Shown: in pieces, positions 35,835-44,796 of the stretch
Layout of the letters: each line of letters opens with the position of its first letter
Position numbering within the stretch: the first letter of the stretch is position 1
NCBI GenBank assembly: GCA_910586705.1
Contig: CAJUJK010000001.1
Location: forward strand, 118,686 to 182,685
Reading direction: 5' to 3'
DNA from: an uncultured Lachnospiraceae bacterium
GTDB taxonomy: Bacteria; Bacillota; Clostridia; Lachnospirales; Lachnospiraceae
DNA: 64,000 nucleotides
Made by a program: the position numbers and the translations under genes
The notes under the pieces: generated by a model
The model's input: only the letters and a program-made list of their open reading frames with translations
What the model was told of the DNA's origin: nothing
Database searches by the model: none

Positions 35835-37632
35835 GATTGAGAAAATAAAAGATTTGGTCCAAAAATTCGGCGTGATATTGTCGAAACAGCAGAAACTCTA
35901 CGGCGGTATGATCCTAATCTGTACAGTGTTTGCCGCATTTTTGGAAACAATCGGGATATCTGCCATCCTTCCGATTATCGAGGGACTTATGTCTCCCGAC
36001 GGACTGGAGGATAAATGGTATCTGAGACCGTTTATCAGTATATTCCATATTCAGGAAACGCAGACGCTTGTTCTGATCGTCTGTGGGGAAGTTATTGTCC
36101 TATATGTAGTCAAAAATTTATACTTTATTCTGCATACATGGCTTGTTCATAAATATACATACAAGATTAAGCGGGAACTGGGCAGTCTTGTGATGCAGTC
36201 CTACATGAAACAGGGATACATTTTTTTTGTCAATAATAATACCAGTAAACTGATACAGGGTATTACAAATGATATAAATGCCTTAAATGTTATCTTAAGC
36301 GGCATTTTTAATCTGGTTACGAAAGTGATGACAATGGCAGCGATCAGTGCGTTTATGTTTATAAAGACACCTGTCATAGCGTTTGTGCTGGTCATTCTTG
36401 CGGTGGTAAGCGTATTTGCAATTCAGTTGTTTTACAAGAAATCGCTCCGTAAATACGGAGTGCTTCTCCGCATTGCAGAGCGGGAAAATTCTCAGGTTTC
36501 CATGGAAGCGATACACGGGAACAAAGAGATTCAAGTTGCCAGAAGACAGGATTATTATATAAAAAAATATAGAGAAACTGCCAATACTCACATAAAAGCA
36601 AGTATGAAACTTGAGATGGCAGCTTTGACGCCGGGATATATTATTGAGATGATCTGTGTGACCGGTCTGTTACTGGTAATCGCTTTGCAGACACGGGCAA
36701 GTGGGGCATCGGAAGAAATGATAGCGTCTTTATCGGTAGTTGCTCTCTCCGCTTTCCGGATTTTTCCTAGTATTGCCACTGTCAGCAGTACGCTGAACAC
36801 GATAAGGGGGCGTATGCCGTCTTTCAATGCGGCATATGAAAATATAAAACGGATAAAGGAGGACAAATCCGAGGGTGTACAAGCTATATCGGAGAACAAT
36901 TTGGAATGGGAAAAAGAGAATATTGATTTTAGAGAGGAAATCAGATTTAACAATGTTTCCTATCGCTATCCCAATACCGAAAAATATATATTAAAAAATA
37001 TGGATTTTACAATTAGGGCAAGAACATCTATCGGTCTGATTGGTCCGTCGGGAGCGGGTAAATCCACTTTGGTTGATGTTTTGCTGGGACTTTTGGTTCC
37101 CGAGCAGGGAAATATTACTATGGATGGTGCGGATATTCGGGAACTGGGAATAAAATGGAATCGAAATATAGGTTATGTACCACAGAGCGTATACCTGACG
37201 GATTCCAACATACGCAATAATATTGCGTTCGGAATTGTGGAAGAGCAGATTGACGATAACAGGGTCTGGAATGCCTTGGAGATGGCTCAATTATCTGAAT
37301 TTGTAAGCAAATTGCCCAAGGGTCTGGATACGCAGGTAGGGGAGCGGGGTGTAAAGTTTTCCGGGGGACAAAGACAAAGGGTTGCAATTGCGAGAGCGCT
37401 GTATCTGAATCCGGATATCCTCATTTTGGACGAGGCAACCGCCGCGTTAGACAATGAAACGGAGCGAACGCTGATGGAAGCCATAGAGTCCCTGCAGGGA
37501 AGGAAGACGCTGGTGATTGTTGCCCACAGGCTTACTACAATTAAAAATTGTGATTATATTTATGAGGTAGTAGACGGGAAGATTATGGAGAGGGATAAAG
37601 CGGAAGTTTTTGGCGAATTGTATAGTGGATGA
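35824..37632 (+). CDS. ABC exporter, fused permease and ATPase (copy 2)
   Basis: A 602-residue half transporter similar along its length to copy 1 at 11130: about six membrane helices, then GPSGAGKSTL, GYVPQSVYLTDSNIRNNIAFG, KFSGGQRQRVAIARALY and ILILDEATAALD. The two copies share unusual blocks such as DNETE after Walker B and AHRLTTI. Each copy probably moves a different lipid-linked glycan. It overlaps the GT11 gene by 11 nt and lies 14 bp before a GT2 gene. Confidence 0.85.
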   Translation: MKHEIEKIKDLVQKFGVILSKQQKLYGGMILICTVFAAFLETIGISAILPIIEGLMSPDGLEDKWYLRPFISIFHIQETQTLVLIVCGEVIVLYVVKNLYFILHTWLVHKYTYKIKRELGSLVMQSYMKQGYIFFVNNNTSKLIQGITNDINALNVILSGIFNLVTKVMTMAAISAFMFIKTPVIAFVLVILAVVSVFAIQLFYKKSLRKYGVLLRIAERENSQVSMEAIHGNKEIQVARRQDYYIKKYRETANTHIKASMKLEMAALTPGYIIEMICVTGLLLVIALQTRASGASEEMIASLSVVALSAFRIFPSIATVSSTLNTIRGRMPSFNAAYENIKRIKEDKSEGVQAISENNLEWEKENIDFREEIRFNNVSYRYPNTEKYILKNMDFTIRARTSIGLIGPSGAGKSTLVDVLLGLLVPEQGNITMDGADIRELGIKWNRNIGYVPQSVYLTDSNIRNNIAFGIVEEQIDDNRVWNALEMAQLSEFVSKLPKGLDTQVGERGVKFSGGQRQRVAIARALYLNPDILILDEATAALDNETERTLMEAIESLQGRKTLVIVAHRLTTIKNCDYIYEVVDGKIMERDKAEVFGELYSG

Positions 37633-37646
37633 AAGGATAAAAAGGA

Positions 37647-38735
37647 ATGGCTGGAGCAAATACACCAATCAGGCTATCCTGTTTGATTACGAACTATAAT
37701 CAGATTGCGTGGATTGAAGAAGCGGTCGAATCAATTCTGAATCAGAATATGGATTTTGCATATGAAATTCTGATCGGGGACGATGGGTCAAACGATGGTT
37801 CGCTGGAGCTGCTGAAAAGAAAATATGGCGAAAGAGAGCAGATCAGAATACTGGTACAGGACAGGGCGGACGGCGTCCGGGAATTTTCAAATTGGAGGCA
37901 CAGCAGACTCATTTTCCGCCTTATTGACGAGGCTCGTGGAGAATACATTTCCATTTTGGATGGAGACGATTATTTTTGTGATAGGAACCATTTCCAGCAA
38001 AAGATAGAATTTCTGGATAGGAATGAAAACCGGGACTGTGTTGCATACTATGGGAACATGTATAGATTAACGGAGGACAGATTGGAGCTGTATACATGTG
38101 TCCCTTATCCCAGAGGAAAGTATCAATGGCAGAAGGATATGATATATATCCATCTGGCGGCAGGAGTCTATCGTAGAAAGGCGCTGGAGAACGTTCCCAG
38201 AAATATTTATTATGAGGAATTTGCTGATTGGCAGATCACAACATGGCTGGCACATCAAGGGCTGATTTACTACGATCCGAAACCATGCTTTGTTTACCGT
38301 GTTTTACCGAATTCCATATGGCATAAGGCATCGACAGAATTAAATGCGCTGCGGCAGGTGATTGTATGTGATTTAAATTATCAGGCATATGGAGGAAGGC
38401 GAACTGCTGCCTATAAAACGCGTAGGAATTGCTTCATTAAATTGTATGAAAAAAGGAATCTGGCAGATGCTGTTGATTATGAAATGTGGAACGGCTTTAC
38501 AGTAAAGTATCATGCCAGAGTCGCACATATGCTGCTAAACAGAGAATCTCTAAAACCCTCAGAAAAGCTGTGGCTGTTTATTTTCTATGTGCGAATGAAA
38601 ACGCCGTTGAAGAAATTGGGGCGCACACTTTTAGGGTATTGTATAGGTGTAGGGCAGATATGTAATCCTAAGGTGCCTATGGAAAAAAAGAGAGCATTGG
38701 TTGGTAACTGGCTGGGGCGTATCAGAAAATACTGA
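37647..38735 (+). CDS. GT2 glycosyltransferase
   Basis: A 362-residue GT-A protein. CLITNYNQIAWIEEAVESIL starts the fold, IGDDGSNDGS follows, and ISILDGDDYF is the D-x-D metal site. The C-terminal third (helical, basic) is not like other GT2 proteins here and may bind the acceptor or membrane. GAAAGGA at 37631-37637 lies 9 nt before the start. Donor and acceptor unknown. Confidence 0.85.
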   Translation: MAGANTPIRLSCLITNYNQIAWIEEAVESILNQNMDFAYEILIGDDGSNDGSLELLKRKYGEREQIRILVQDRADGVREFSNWRHSRLIFRLIDEARGEYISILDGDDYFCDRNHFQQKIEFLDRNENRDCVAYYGNMYRLTEDRLELYTCVPYPRGKYQWQKDMIYIHLAAGVYRRKALENVPRNIYYEEFADWQITTWLAHQGLIYYDPKPCFVYRVLPNSIWHKASTELNALRQVIVCDLNYQAYGGRRTAAYKTRRNCFIKLYEKRNLADAVDYEMWNGFTVKYHARVAHMLLNRESLKPSEKLWLFIFYVRMKTPLKKLGRTLLGYCIGVGQICNPKVPMEKKRALVGNWLGRIRKY

Positions 38736-38761
38736 ATCAAATGTGGGGAGAATGGTGGGAA

Positions 38762-40306
38762 ATGAAAAGATTACTGGAATATTTGCGTGGCTGCACAGCT
38801 GGTAAAATAGATGCGCGGAGAAAAGCGCTGTTATTTTGGACAGGTGTAATCACGTTATGTGCAAATGGATATGCTTTTGTAAACTATATGCCTTTGCATG
38901 ATGCAATAAACCATATGTTTTCGTCGGCGGGAGAGTGGGAAGTGCAGCTGGGCAGATTTTTCCAGCCATATTATGTCTATTTGCGCGGCAATGTGGCGTC
39001 TCCGTGGCTGATAGGAATAATCGGCACCGTTTTTACAGTGATGAGCGCTTACATAATAGCGGATATTATAAAGATGCAAAATCCTGTCTGTGAAATTCTG
39101 GCATGTGGTTTTTTAGCGGCTAATCTGTCTGTAACCGAATTGTGCGGGATTTATATATACATATATGATTGTTGTATGATTGCCGTGTTCTTTTCCTGTT
39201 TATCCGTCTGGTGCTGTCAGCATGTCGGCCATCCATGGAATATAATTTGCGGAGGGGGCTGCCTGATGCTCTCCATGGGCTTTTATCAGGCATATATCAG
39301 TGTGGCTATTGCCTTGTGTGCGGTTGTACTGCTTCAGAAAGCATTTGCAGATGCGTCATGGAAAGAAGAGGTGCGAAGTGTATTTAACATGGTATTGATG
39401 GGTATCATCGGTGTTGCCGGCTATTTGCTGCTGTATAAGATATCGCTGATCATGTGGCACACGACGTCCACAGGCGGGTCTAACGGTATGGGGCGTCTGA
39501 CTGAACTGTCAGTGCGTGTGATCTTTCAGAATAGTATAAAAACATATGGCGACATATGGAAATTCTTTCTGGGAGACAGCAGATATTTTGGAAAGATTGT
39601 CTGTGGACTGCATGGCATGTTATTGCTGATTATGCTGGCAGGATTTATTATATTTCTGATTCAGAAAAAATTGAAAATTTACAATATGACAGGCGCTGTA
39701 GTTATTTTTATGACATTACCGCTGTGGTGTAATTTTACCAGTATCATACAGGGCGAAAATATTGTTTTAAGAAGTTCCTATGCACTGTATCTGCTTTTCT
39801 TCATATGTATAATGATCGTGGATCGTCTTTCGCATATCCCGGTCGGAAAAGCAATGCGGTATATGACGTGTTTTATATGTCTTTTTCTCTTGGTCAGAAA
39901 TATGCAGTACAGCAATACGTCGTATATGTATGCCAGACTGACATACGACAGAACCGTTAGTATTATGACAAGGATATTGGAAGACATGGAGGGGCAGGAA
40001 GGCTATGAGGGCGGGGTAACGCCGGTAGCTGTCATAGGACAGTTTAATAAAAATGATTATGTCGAGGTTTATCACGATGATTATAAATTTGTAAACGGAC
40101 GCAGCAAGGCATCGACAACTTATCCGCAGACAACGTACAATTTTTGGAGAAGTCTGGGAAGCCCGGTTAACGGCATACAGGATAACGATATTCTGGAGAC
40201 ATATGCGGCGTCAAGCCGGGTAAAACAGATGCCGTGCTATCCATATGCGGGATATTGTCAGATGATAGATGATGTAATGGTTGTTAAAATTGCTGACAGG
40301 AAATAA
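38762..40306 (+). CDS. GtrII-type membrane glucosyltransferase
   Basis: A 514-residue protein with about eleven membrane helices. The first outer loop (LHDAINHMF...GEWEVQLGRFFQP) contains the acidic residue and G-R-[FW] pattern of GtrII-family serotype-converting glucosyltransferases, which transfer sugar from undecaprenyl phosphate to a glycan outside the membrane. A soluble C-terminal part of about 100 residues follows. ATG 38762 is taken because the earlier ATG 38741 lacks a binding site, while GGGGAG is at 38745-38750. Confidence 0.65.
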   Translation: MKRLLEYLRGCTAGKIDARRKALLFWTGVITLCANGYAFVNYMPLHDAINHMFSSAGEWEVQLGRFFQPYYVYLRGNVASPWLIGIIGTVFTVMSAYIIADIIKMQNPVCEILACGFLAANLSVTELCGIYIYIYDCCMIAVFFSCLSVWCCQHVGHPWNIICGGGCLMLSMGFYQAYISVAIALCAVVLLQKAFADASWKEEVRSVFNMVLMGIIGVAGYLLLYKISLIMWHTTSTGGSNGMGRLTELSVRVIFQNSIKTYGDIWKFFLGDSRYFGKIVCGLHGMLLLIMLAGFIIFLIQKKLKIYNMTGAVVIFMTLPLWCNFTSIIQGENIVLRSSYALYLLFFICIMIVDRLSHIPVGKAMRYMTCFICLFLLVRNMQYSNTSYMYARLTYDRTVSIMTRILEDMEGQEGYEGGVTPVAVIGQFNKNDYVEVYHDDYKFVNGRSKASTTYPQTTYNFWRSLGSPVNGIQDNDILETYAASSRVKQMPCYPYAGYCQMIDDVMVVKIADRK

Positions 40307-40331
40307 ATATTGGGATTGAGGGGCATTGCTG

Positions 40332-41042
40332 ATGACAAAAGGAGAACTCTGTTCCCGGCGCAAAGAAATCAAATATATCGTGCCTTATGGTAAGGCTTTG
40401 GCGATAGGAGAACAACTGGACAAGCTGCTGCAAAGAGACGAGCATTGCGCGGATGGTCCCTATCTGGTGAGAAGCCTGTATTTTGATTCGGTGAATCAGA
40501 TTGATTTTACAGAAAAGCTTGCAGGTGTGATCCAACGCAAAAAGGTGCGCCTTCGTATCTACGATGGGGATGAATCTTTGTGTAAGTTGGAAATCAAAAT
40601 GAAAACGGATGACCGACAGCAGAAATTGAGTCTGGTCATATCGGCATCCGATGCGGCAGAACTATCGCGTGGAAATCTGAATGTACTGAAAAAATATTTT
40701 GATACTTCACCAACAAGTCTGAAGGCTTATGGTATTATGACACAGGGACAGTACCGTCCCGTTGTACAGATCGCATACGACAGGCTTGCTTACAAATATT
40801 CCATGTACGATACGCGTGTTACGCTGGATATGAACGTCAGAGCCTCGGAATCCAATATGGATCTTTTTTCACGGGATGTTCGCTATACGCCTATTTTGTG
40901 TGAGAATGTGGTTTTGGAAGTGAAATACAGCGGAAAACTCATGGGGTTTTTATCTGCCTTGTTTGCAGGGTTTGATTTGACACAGGGCACGTACAGTAAA
41001 TATTGCGCCGGACGTCCGGTTTATTATGACTTCAATTTTTAA
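40332..41042 (+). CDS. VTC-domain polyphosphate polymerase-like protein (copy 1)
   Basis: A 236-residue protein of the VTC/CYTH-like tunnel fold. RRKEIKYIVPY, RSLYFDSVNQ, RKKVRLRIYDGD, KLEIKMK, YDRLAYKY and VVLEVKYSGK line up with the basic and acidic residues that line the tunnel of Vtc4, the eukaryotic polyphosphate polymerase. Whether it makes polyphosphate is untested. It is followed 15 bp later by a DUF4956 gene and then by CotH, a grouping that recurs in Gram-positive genomes. GAGGGG at 40318-40323 sets the start at ATG 40332. Confidence 0.85.
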   Translation: MTKGELCSRRKEIKYIVPYGKALAIGEQLDKLLQRDEHCADGPYLVRSLYFDSVNQIDFTEKLAGVIQRKKVRLRIYDGDESLCKLEIKMKTDDRQQKLSLVISASDAAELSRGNLNVLKKYFDTSPTSLKAYGIMTQGQYRPVVQIAYDRLAYKYSMYDTRVTLDMNVRASESNMDLFSRDVRYTPILCENVVLEVKYSGKLMGFLSALFAGFDLTQGTYSKYCAGRPVYYDFNF

Positions 41043-41057
41043 AGGAGAAGACTTATT

Positions 41058-41732
41058 ATGTCAAAGGAAGAGGTTCTGGGATATTTTTACACAAACAGTA
41101 ATCAATATGGGGTGAAGACAACACTGCTTATTCTGATGTGCGGTCTGGCAGTAGGGATGGTTATCTATCTGACGTATTACATTTCCTCGGAAAAAATTGC
41201 ATATAACAGGAAATTTAACTGGTCATTGGTAACGATGCATCTGATTACTGTGGTGGTCATGCTGATGATCAGCAGCAATATTGCTGTGTCGCTTGGTATG
41301 GTGGGTGCGCTGTCCATTGTTCGTTTCAGGACGGCGGTGAAAGACAGCCGGGACACCATGTTCATTTTCTGGGCGATGGCGGAAGGACTTTGTGTGAGCT
41401 CCCAAAACTGGCGGATGACATTTACGACGGTGCTGTTTATTGCCGCTATTCTGATTTTGTCCAGTAAAGTACCGGGAATCAGAAATAAATATATGCTGGT
41501 CGTAAACGGCGGAGGAGAGGCGATTGACAGGAAACAGTTTGAGGAAAAGCTGAAACCTTACGTCGTAAGTTTCCGGGTGCGGACAGTTAATAAGGATGCC
41601 GGGCATGAGGAGATGATCTGCGAAGTCGGGACGAAGGGAGAACTCAACCTTGATGTGCTGGATGTGCTTCTGACTGTGCCCGGTATAGAGTCTGTAAACT
41701 GGGTTGCGCAGTCTGGGGAAACAGTAGGATGA
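41058..41732 (+). CDS. DUF4956 membrane protein (copy 1)
   Basis: A 224-residue protein with about four membrane helices in its first half, with VSLGMVGALSIVRFR between helices, the family hallmark, and a small soluble C-terminal domain (~145-224). The function of DUF4956 is not known. It is nearly always next to VTC-domain genes, so it may anchor the polymerase or act as its channel. A good AAAGGAG site is present, and its stop overlaps the CotH start. Confidence 0.85.
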   Translation: MSKEEVLGYFYTNSNQYGVKTTLLILMCGLAVGMVIYLTYYISSEKIAYNRKFNWSLVTMHLITVVVMLMISSNIAVSLGMVGALSIVRFRTAVKDSRDTMFIFWAMAEGLCVSSQNWRMTFTTVLFIAAILILSSKVPGIRNKYMLVVNGGGEAIDRKQFEEKLKPYVVSFRVRTVNKDAGHEEMICEVGTKGELNLDVLDVLLTVPGIESVNWVAQSGETVG

Positions 41733-43678
41733 TGAGTCGAAAACGTGTGTTGCTTTGTCTGTTATTCATATGTGGCGCTATATGCCTTCTTCTTTTGTAC
41801 GACAGGCACAGCCCTGCGGGGCTGTGCTTTTCAAGAGAGTCTGGATTTTATGAAGATTCCTTTGAATTGAAGCTTTCGGCTCCTTTTGGGGCAAGAATCT
41901 ATTATACACTGGATGGTTCTTTGCCGGATGAAGATGCTTTTCTGTACACAACTCCTATTTTGATAGACGATGCGACTTCGCAGCCGAATTTGCATTCCAT
42001 GAGAACGGATACTTCTCCATGGTTTTTTTATGAGAAGCCTGTGTATAAGCTGCCGGATTACCCGGTTGATAAATGTACCGTTGTCAGGGCGGCTTATCAG
42101 GACGCGGATGGAAATTTCAGCGAGGTAAAAACGGAAAGTTATTTTGTGGGGTATGGGGAAAAGAAAGGCTATAAGGACATCAATGTCATTTCGATCGTAA
42201 CAGACCCTGGGAATCTTTTTGATTATGATACGGGAATTTATGTCCTGGGTCGTAAATACGACGAGTATCTGGATCGCATGGAGAATGCAGAGAGTGTGGA
42301 AAATTTACCAGAGGAGGACGCAAACTCTTACCAGCATGGCAGGGAGTGGGAGCGCCCGGTGGATATTCAGATTTTTAATACAGAACGGGAGGTGCTTTTA
42401 AAACAGTCTTGCGGTGTCCGGATTCAGGGAGGTGGCAGCAGAACGAATCTGCCCAAGAGCCTGAATCTTTATGCGAGAGAAAACTATAGCAGAGCGGCAC
42501 GGTTCTATGTGGACCTGTTTGGTACCGGCTATATGCCGGACACGGTAACACTCACGGCAGGCGGACAGGATACGATTGCCAAATTCCGGGATATGTTTGT
42601 ATCCACGCTGACAAAAGACAGGGCTTTTAGCACGATGAACTATGAACCGTACACCATGTTTCTGAATGGAGAGTACTGGGGAGTATATTGGCTTACGGAA
42701 CGCTATAACGATACGTACCTTGGCTATTATTATGATGCGGATGCCGATAATATTATTATGATGAAAAATAATGAGCTGACACGGGAGAGCGATGAGGACT
42801 GGGGACTTTATGTCAGTATGACAAATTTTTTGCAGGATACGGATTTTACCAAAGCGGAGAATTATGAGTCGGTCAGCTATGTCATTGATTTGCAAAGTTA
42901 TATAGACTACTATGCCACAGAGATTTACATCGGCAGCTATGCGGACTGGCCCGGTACAAACGAGGCTTTTTGGAGAGTGCGCAAACCTGCAGAAAATACA
43001 GGAGCGGGGGTAGGGTACGAAGACGGAAGATGGCGCTGGATGCTGTTTGACGTCAATACCAGCGCGCTGCGGGAAAGTGTGGTGGAGAAGGATGTGCTGG
43101 CTCATACCATGGAGCGGAGTCCCGTGTTTCACAATTTATGTCAGAGCGATGCGTTCAAAAAGCAGTTTACACTTACACTGATGGATCTTGCCAATGAAAC
43201 ATTTTCTGAGAGAAATACAGAGCCGGTGATTGAGGAATGGCTTGCGCTGATGAAGGAGCCGACGGAGACACATCTGCGGCGGTTTTACGGAGAAGAAAGT
43301 CTGTACCGTTTTGATGAGGAGGTAGCGGATATCCGAGCTTTTCTGGAACATAGAAAGCCATATGCCGTGAAGTATCTGAAGGAGAATTTCGGACTGGAAG
43401 GTGTGTCTGCGCCCGTTGAAATAGAAACGACGAATGTTCTCGCAGGGCGCATTGTTTTAAATACGATAACGCCGACTTTTGACGGACAGGGAGAATGGAA
43501 AGGGGAATACTTTACGGATTATCCAGTCACACTTTCGGTAGCTGTCAATGAGGGGTATCGTTTTGTGGGATGGGAGATCAGCAAGGGGCAGGAGAAGGAA
43601 ACAAGCATGGAAACCTCGCTGGAATTGGAGGTACCGGAAAACGGTCTTCGGCTCAGGGCGGTGTTTGAGAAAATATGA
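41729..43678 (+). CDS. Membrane-anchored CotH-type kinase (copy 3)
   Basis: A 649-residue protein. After an N-terminal membrane helix (~5-24) comes a chitobiase/hexosaminidase C-terminal-like domain (GARIYYTLDGSLPD, ~55-68). The CotH part has CGVRIQGGGSRTNLPKSL and WMLFDVNTS, a more distant form of the kinase than copies 1 and 2. A bacterial-repeat beta-grasp module (GYRFVGWEISKG) ends the protein. Ordered directly after VTC and DUF4956 genes, overlapping the latter by 4 nt, it could phosphorylate a surface partner with polymer-derived or ATP phosphate. Confidence 0.8.
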   Translation: MMSRKRVLLCLLFICGAICLLLLYDRHSPAGLCFSRESGFYEDSFELKLSAPFGARIYYTLDGSLPDEDAFLYTTPILIDDATSQPNLHSMRTDTSPWFFYEKPVYKLPDYPVDKCTVVRAAYQDADGNFSEVKTESYFVGYGEKKGYKDINVISIVTDPGNLFDYDTGIYVLGRKYDEYLDRMENAESVENLPEEDANSYQHGREWERPVDIQIFNTEREVLLKQSCGVRIQGGGSRTNLPKSLNLYARENYSRAARFYVDLFGTGYMPDTVTLTAGGQDTIAKFRDMFVSTLTKDRAFSTMNYEPYTMFLNGEYWGVYWLTERYNDTYLGYYYDADADNIIMMKNNELTRESDEDWGLYVSMTNFLQDTDFTKAENYESVSYVIDLQSYIDYYATEIYIGSYADWPGTNEAFWRVRKPAENTGAGVGYEDGRWRWMLFDVNTSALRESVVEKDVLAHTMERSPVFHNLCQSDAFKKQFTLTLMDLANETFSERNTEPVIEEWLALMKEPTETHLRRFYGEESLYRFDEEVADIRAFLEHRKPYAVKYLKENFGLEGVSAPVEIETTNVLAGRIVLNTITPTFDGQGEWKGEYFTDYPVTLSVAVNEGYRFVGWEISKGQEKETSMETSLELEVPENGLRLRAVFEKI

Positions 43679-43698
43679 AATACAGGGGATATGATTTT

Positions 43699-44796
43699 AT
43701 GCGGAAACGAATGAATGTATACCTTACAACGGGCAGAAAAAACTATAAATATGCGTATGTTGCAATACGTTCATTATTTGAGCAGAATCGTGATTCAGAG
43801 ATCTACTTATATATTGTATCAGAGGATCTGGAGGAATCTGATTTAAAATATGAGATGGAGCTGGCTGAAACATACGGAAATCACATTGTCATATTGCGGT
43901 TTGATGAACGGGAAGCCGAAAAATATATTACATTTGGGGAAAAGGATCACTGGCAGGTGGGAGCCATGTCCAGCTATTGGATGTTCCATGAATTGCTGCC
44001 AAGTGAAGTGGACCGGATTATTGTGATTGAATCGGATACGGTAGTGGTGGGAGACTTGTCAGAAATCTACAACATGGATTTTGAGGACGCCTATGTCATC
44101 TGTCCGGGAGAAGAGCATAAGCCCGAAAATCATAGGAAGTTTATGAGGCGTATAGGGGGAGAGTGTCTTACCTTTGTACTTTCTCTTTACAATGTGAATC
44201 AGATTAGAAGCGACTTTACGCTGGAAGACTTTTTACGGACAGACGGTGATATTAGAAAGAAATATGGGAATTCCATGATGGAACTTACTTTTGGGCTTCT
44301 GTTTGCGGGAAGGATTAAATATGTTCCGGGTGCGGTTTCATGTATTGATGAAAATGAAAGATATATGGAAGAACTGGGCTATGATTATATAGCAGAATGT
44401 GAACGGACAGCAAAGATTATTCATTTTTCGTCTTATAGTGATTACAGTAAACCATGGAATCCGGTATTTCTGGTTCCGGGCTATGCGGTCTGGTGGAAAT
44501 ATGCGGTAGACAGTCCTTATTATAGGGACTATATACAAAATCAGTGGCAGATTTACGGAAAGACCAGAAAAAAGCAGGAGCAGATTGCCCGGAACGTTAC
44601 CTACCGCAATATACTTATATTTACGCTTTTGTTTATGACTGCCGGATTGACTATAATGGGATTGATCTGGGGGAATGGGATAACAGATGCCATTATTATA
44701 ATTCTGACGGCAGGTGTTTCGGCAGGCATGGCGATTCTGGCTCGCAAATTGTCAATTATTGCGGCGAATTTATGTCAGCTTCGTGAAAAGCGATAA
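43699..44796 (+). CDS. GT8-like glycosyltransferase with C-terminal membrane hairpin
   Basis: A 365-residue protein. MNVYLTTGRKNYKYAYVAI starts a GT-A fold; VDRIIVIESDTVVVGDL is the GT8-type D-x-D region, here E-S-D-T-V, and IIHFSSYSDYSKPW is the usual H-x-x-x-K-P-W end motif. Two hydrophobic stretches (~300-320 and ~325-350) should anchor the end in the membrane. ATG 43699 is preferred (AGGGGA at 43683-43688); ATG 43675 overlaps the CotH stop and is also in frame. Its 3' end overlaps by 41 nt the end of the opposite-strand gene. Confidence 0.8.
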   Translation: MRKRMNVYLTTGRKNYKYAYVAIRSLFEQNRDSEIYLYIVSEDLEESDLKYEMELAETYGNHIVILRFDEREAEKYITFGEKDHWQVGAMSSYWMFHELLPSEVDRIIVIESDTVVVGDLSEIYNMDFEDAYVICPGEEHKPENHRKFMRRIGGECLTFVLSLYNVNQIRSDFTLEDFLRTDGDIRKKYGNSMMELTFGLLFAGRIKYVPGAVSCIDENERYMEELGYDYIAECERTAKIIHFSSYSDYSKPWNPVFLVPGYAVWWKYAVDSPYYRDYIQNQWQIYGKTRKKQEQIARNVTYRNILIFTLLFMTAGLTIMGLIWGNGITDAIIIILTAGVSAGMAILARKLSIIAANLCQLREKR

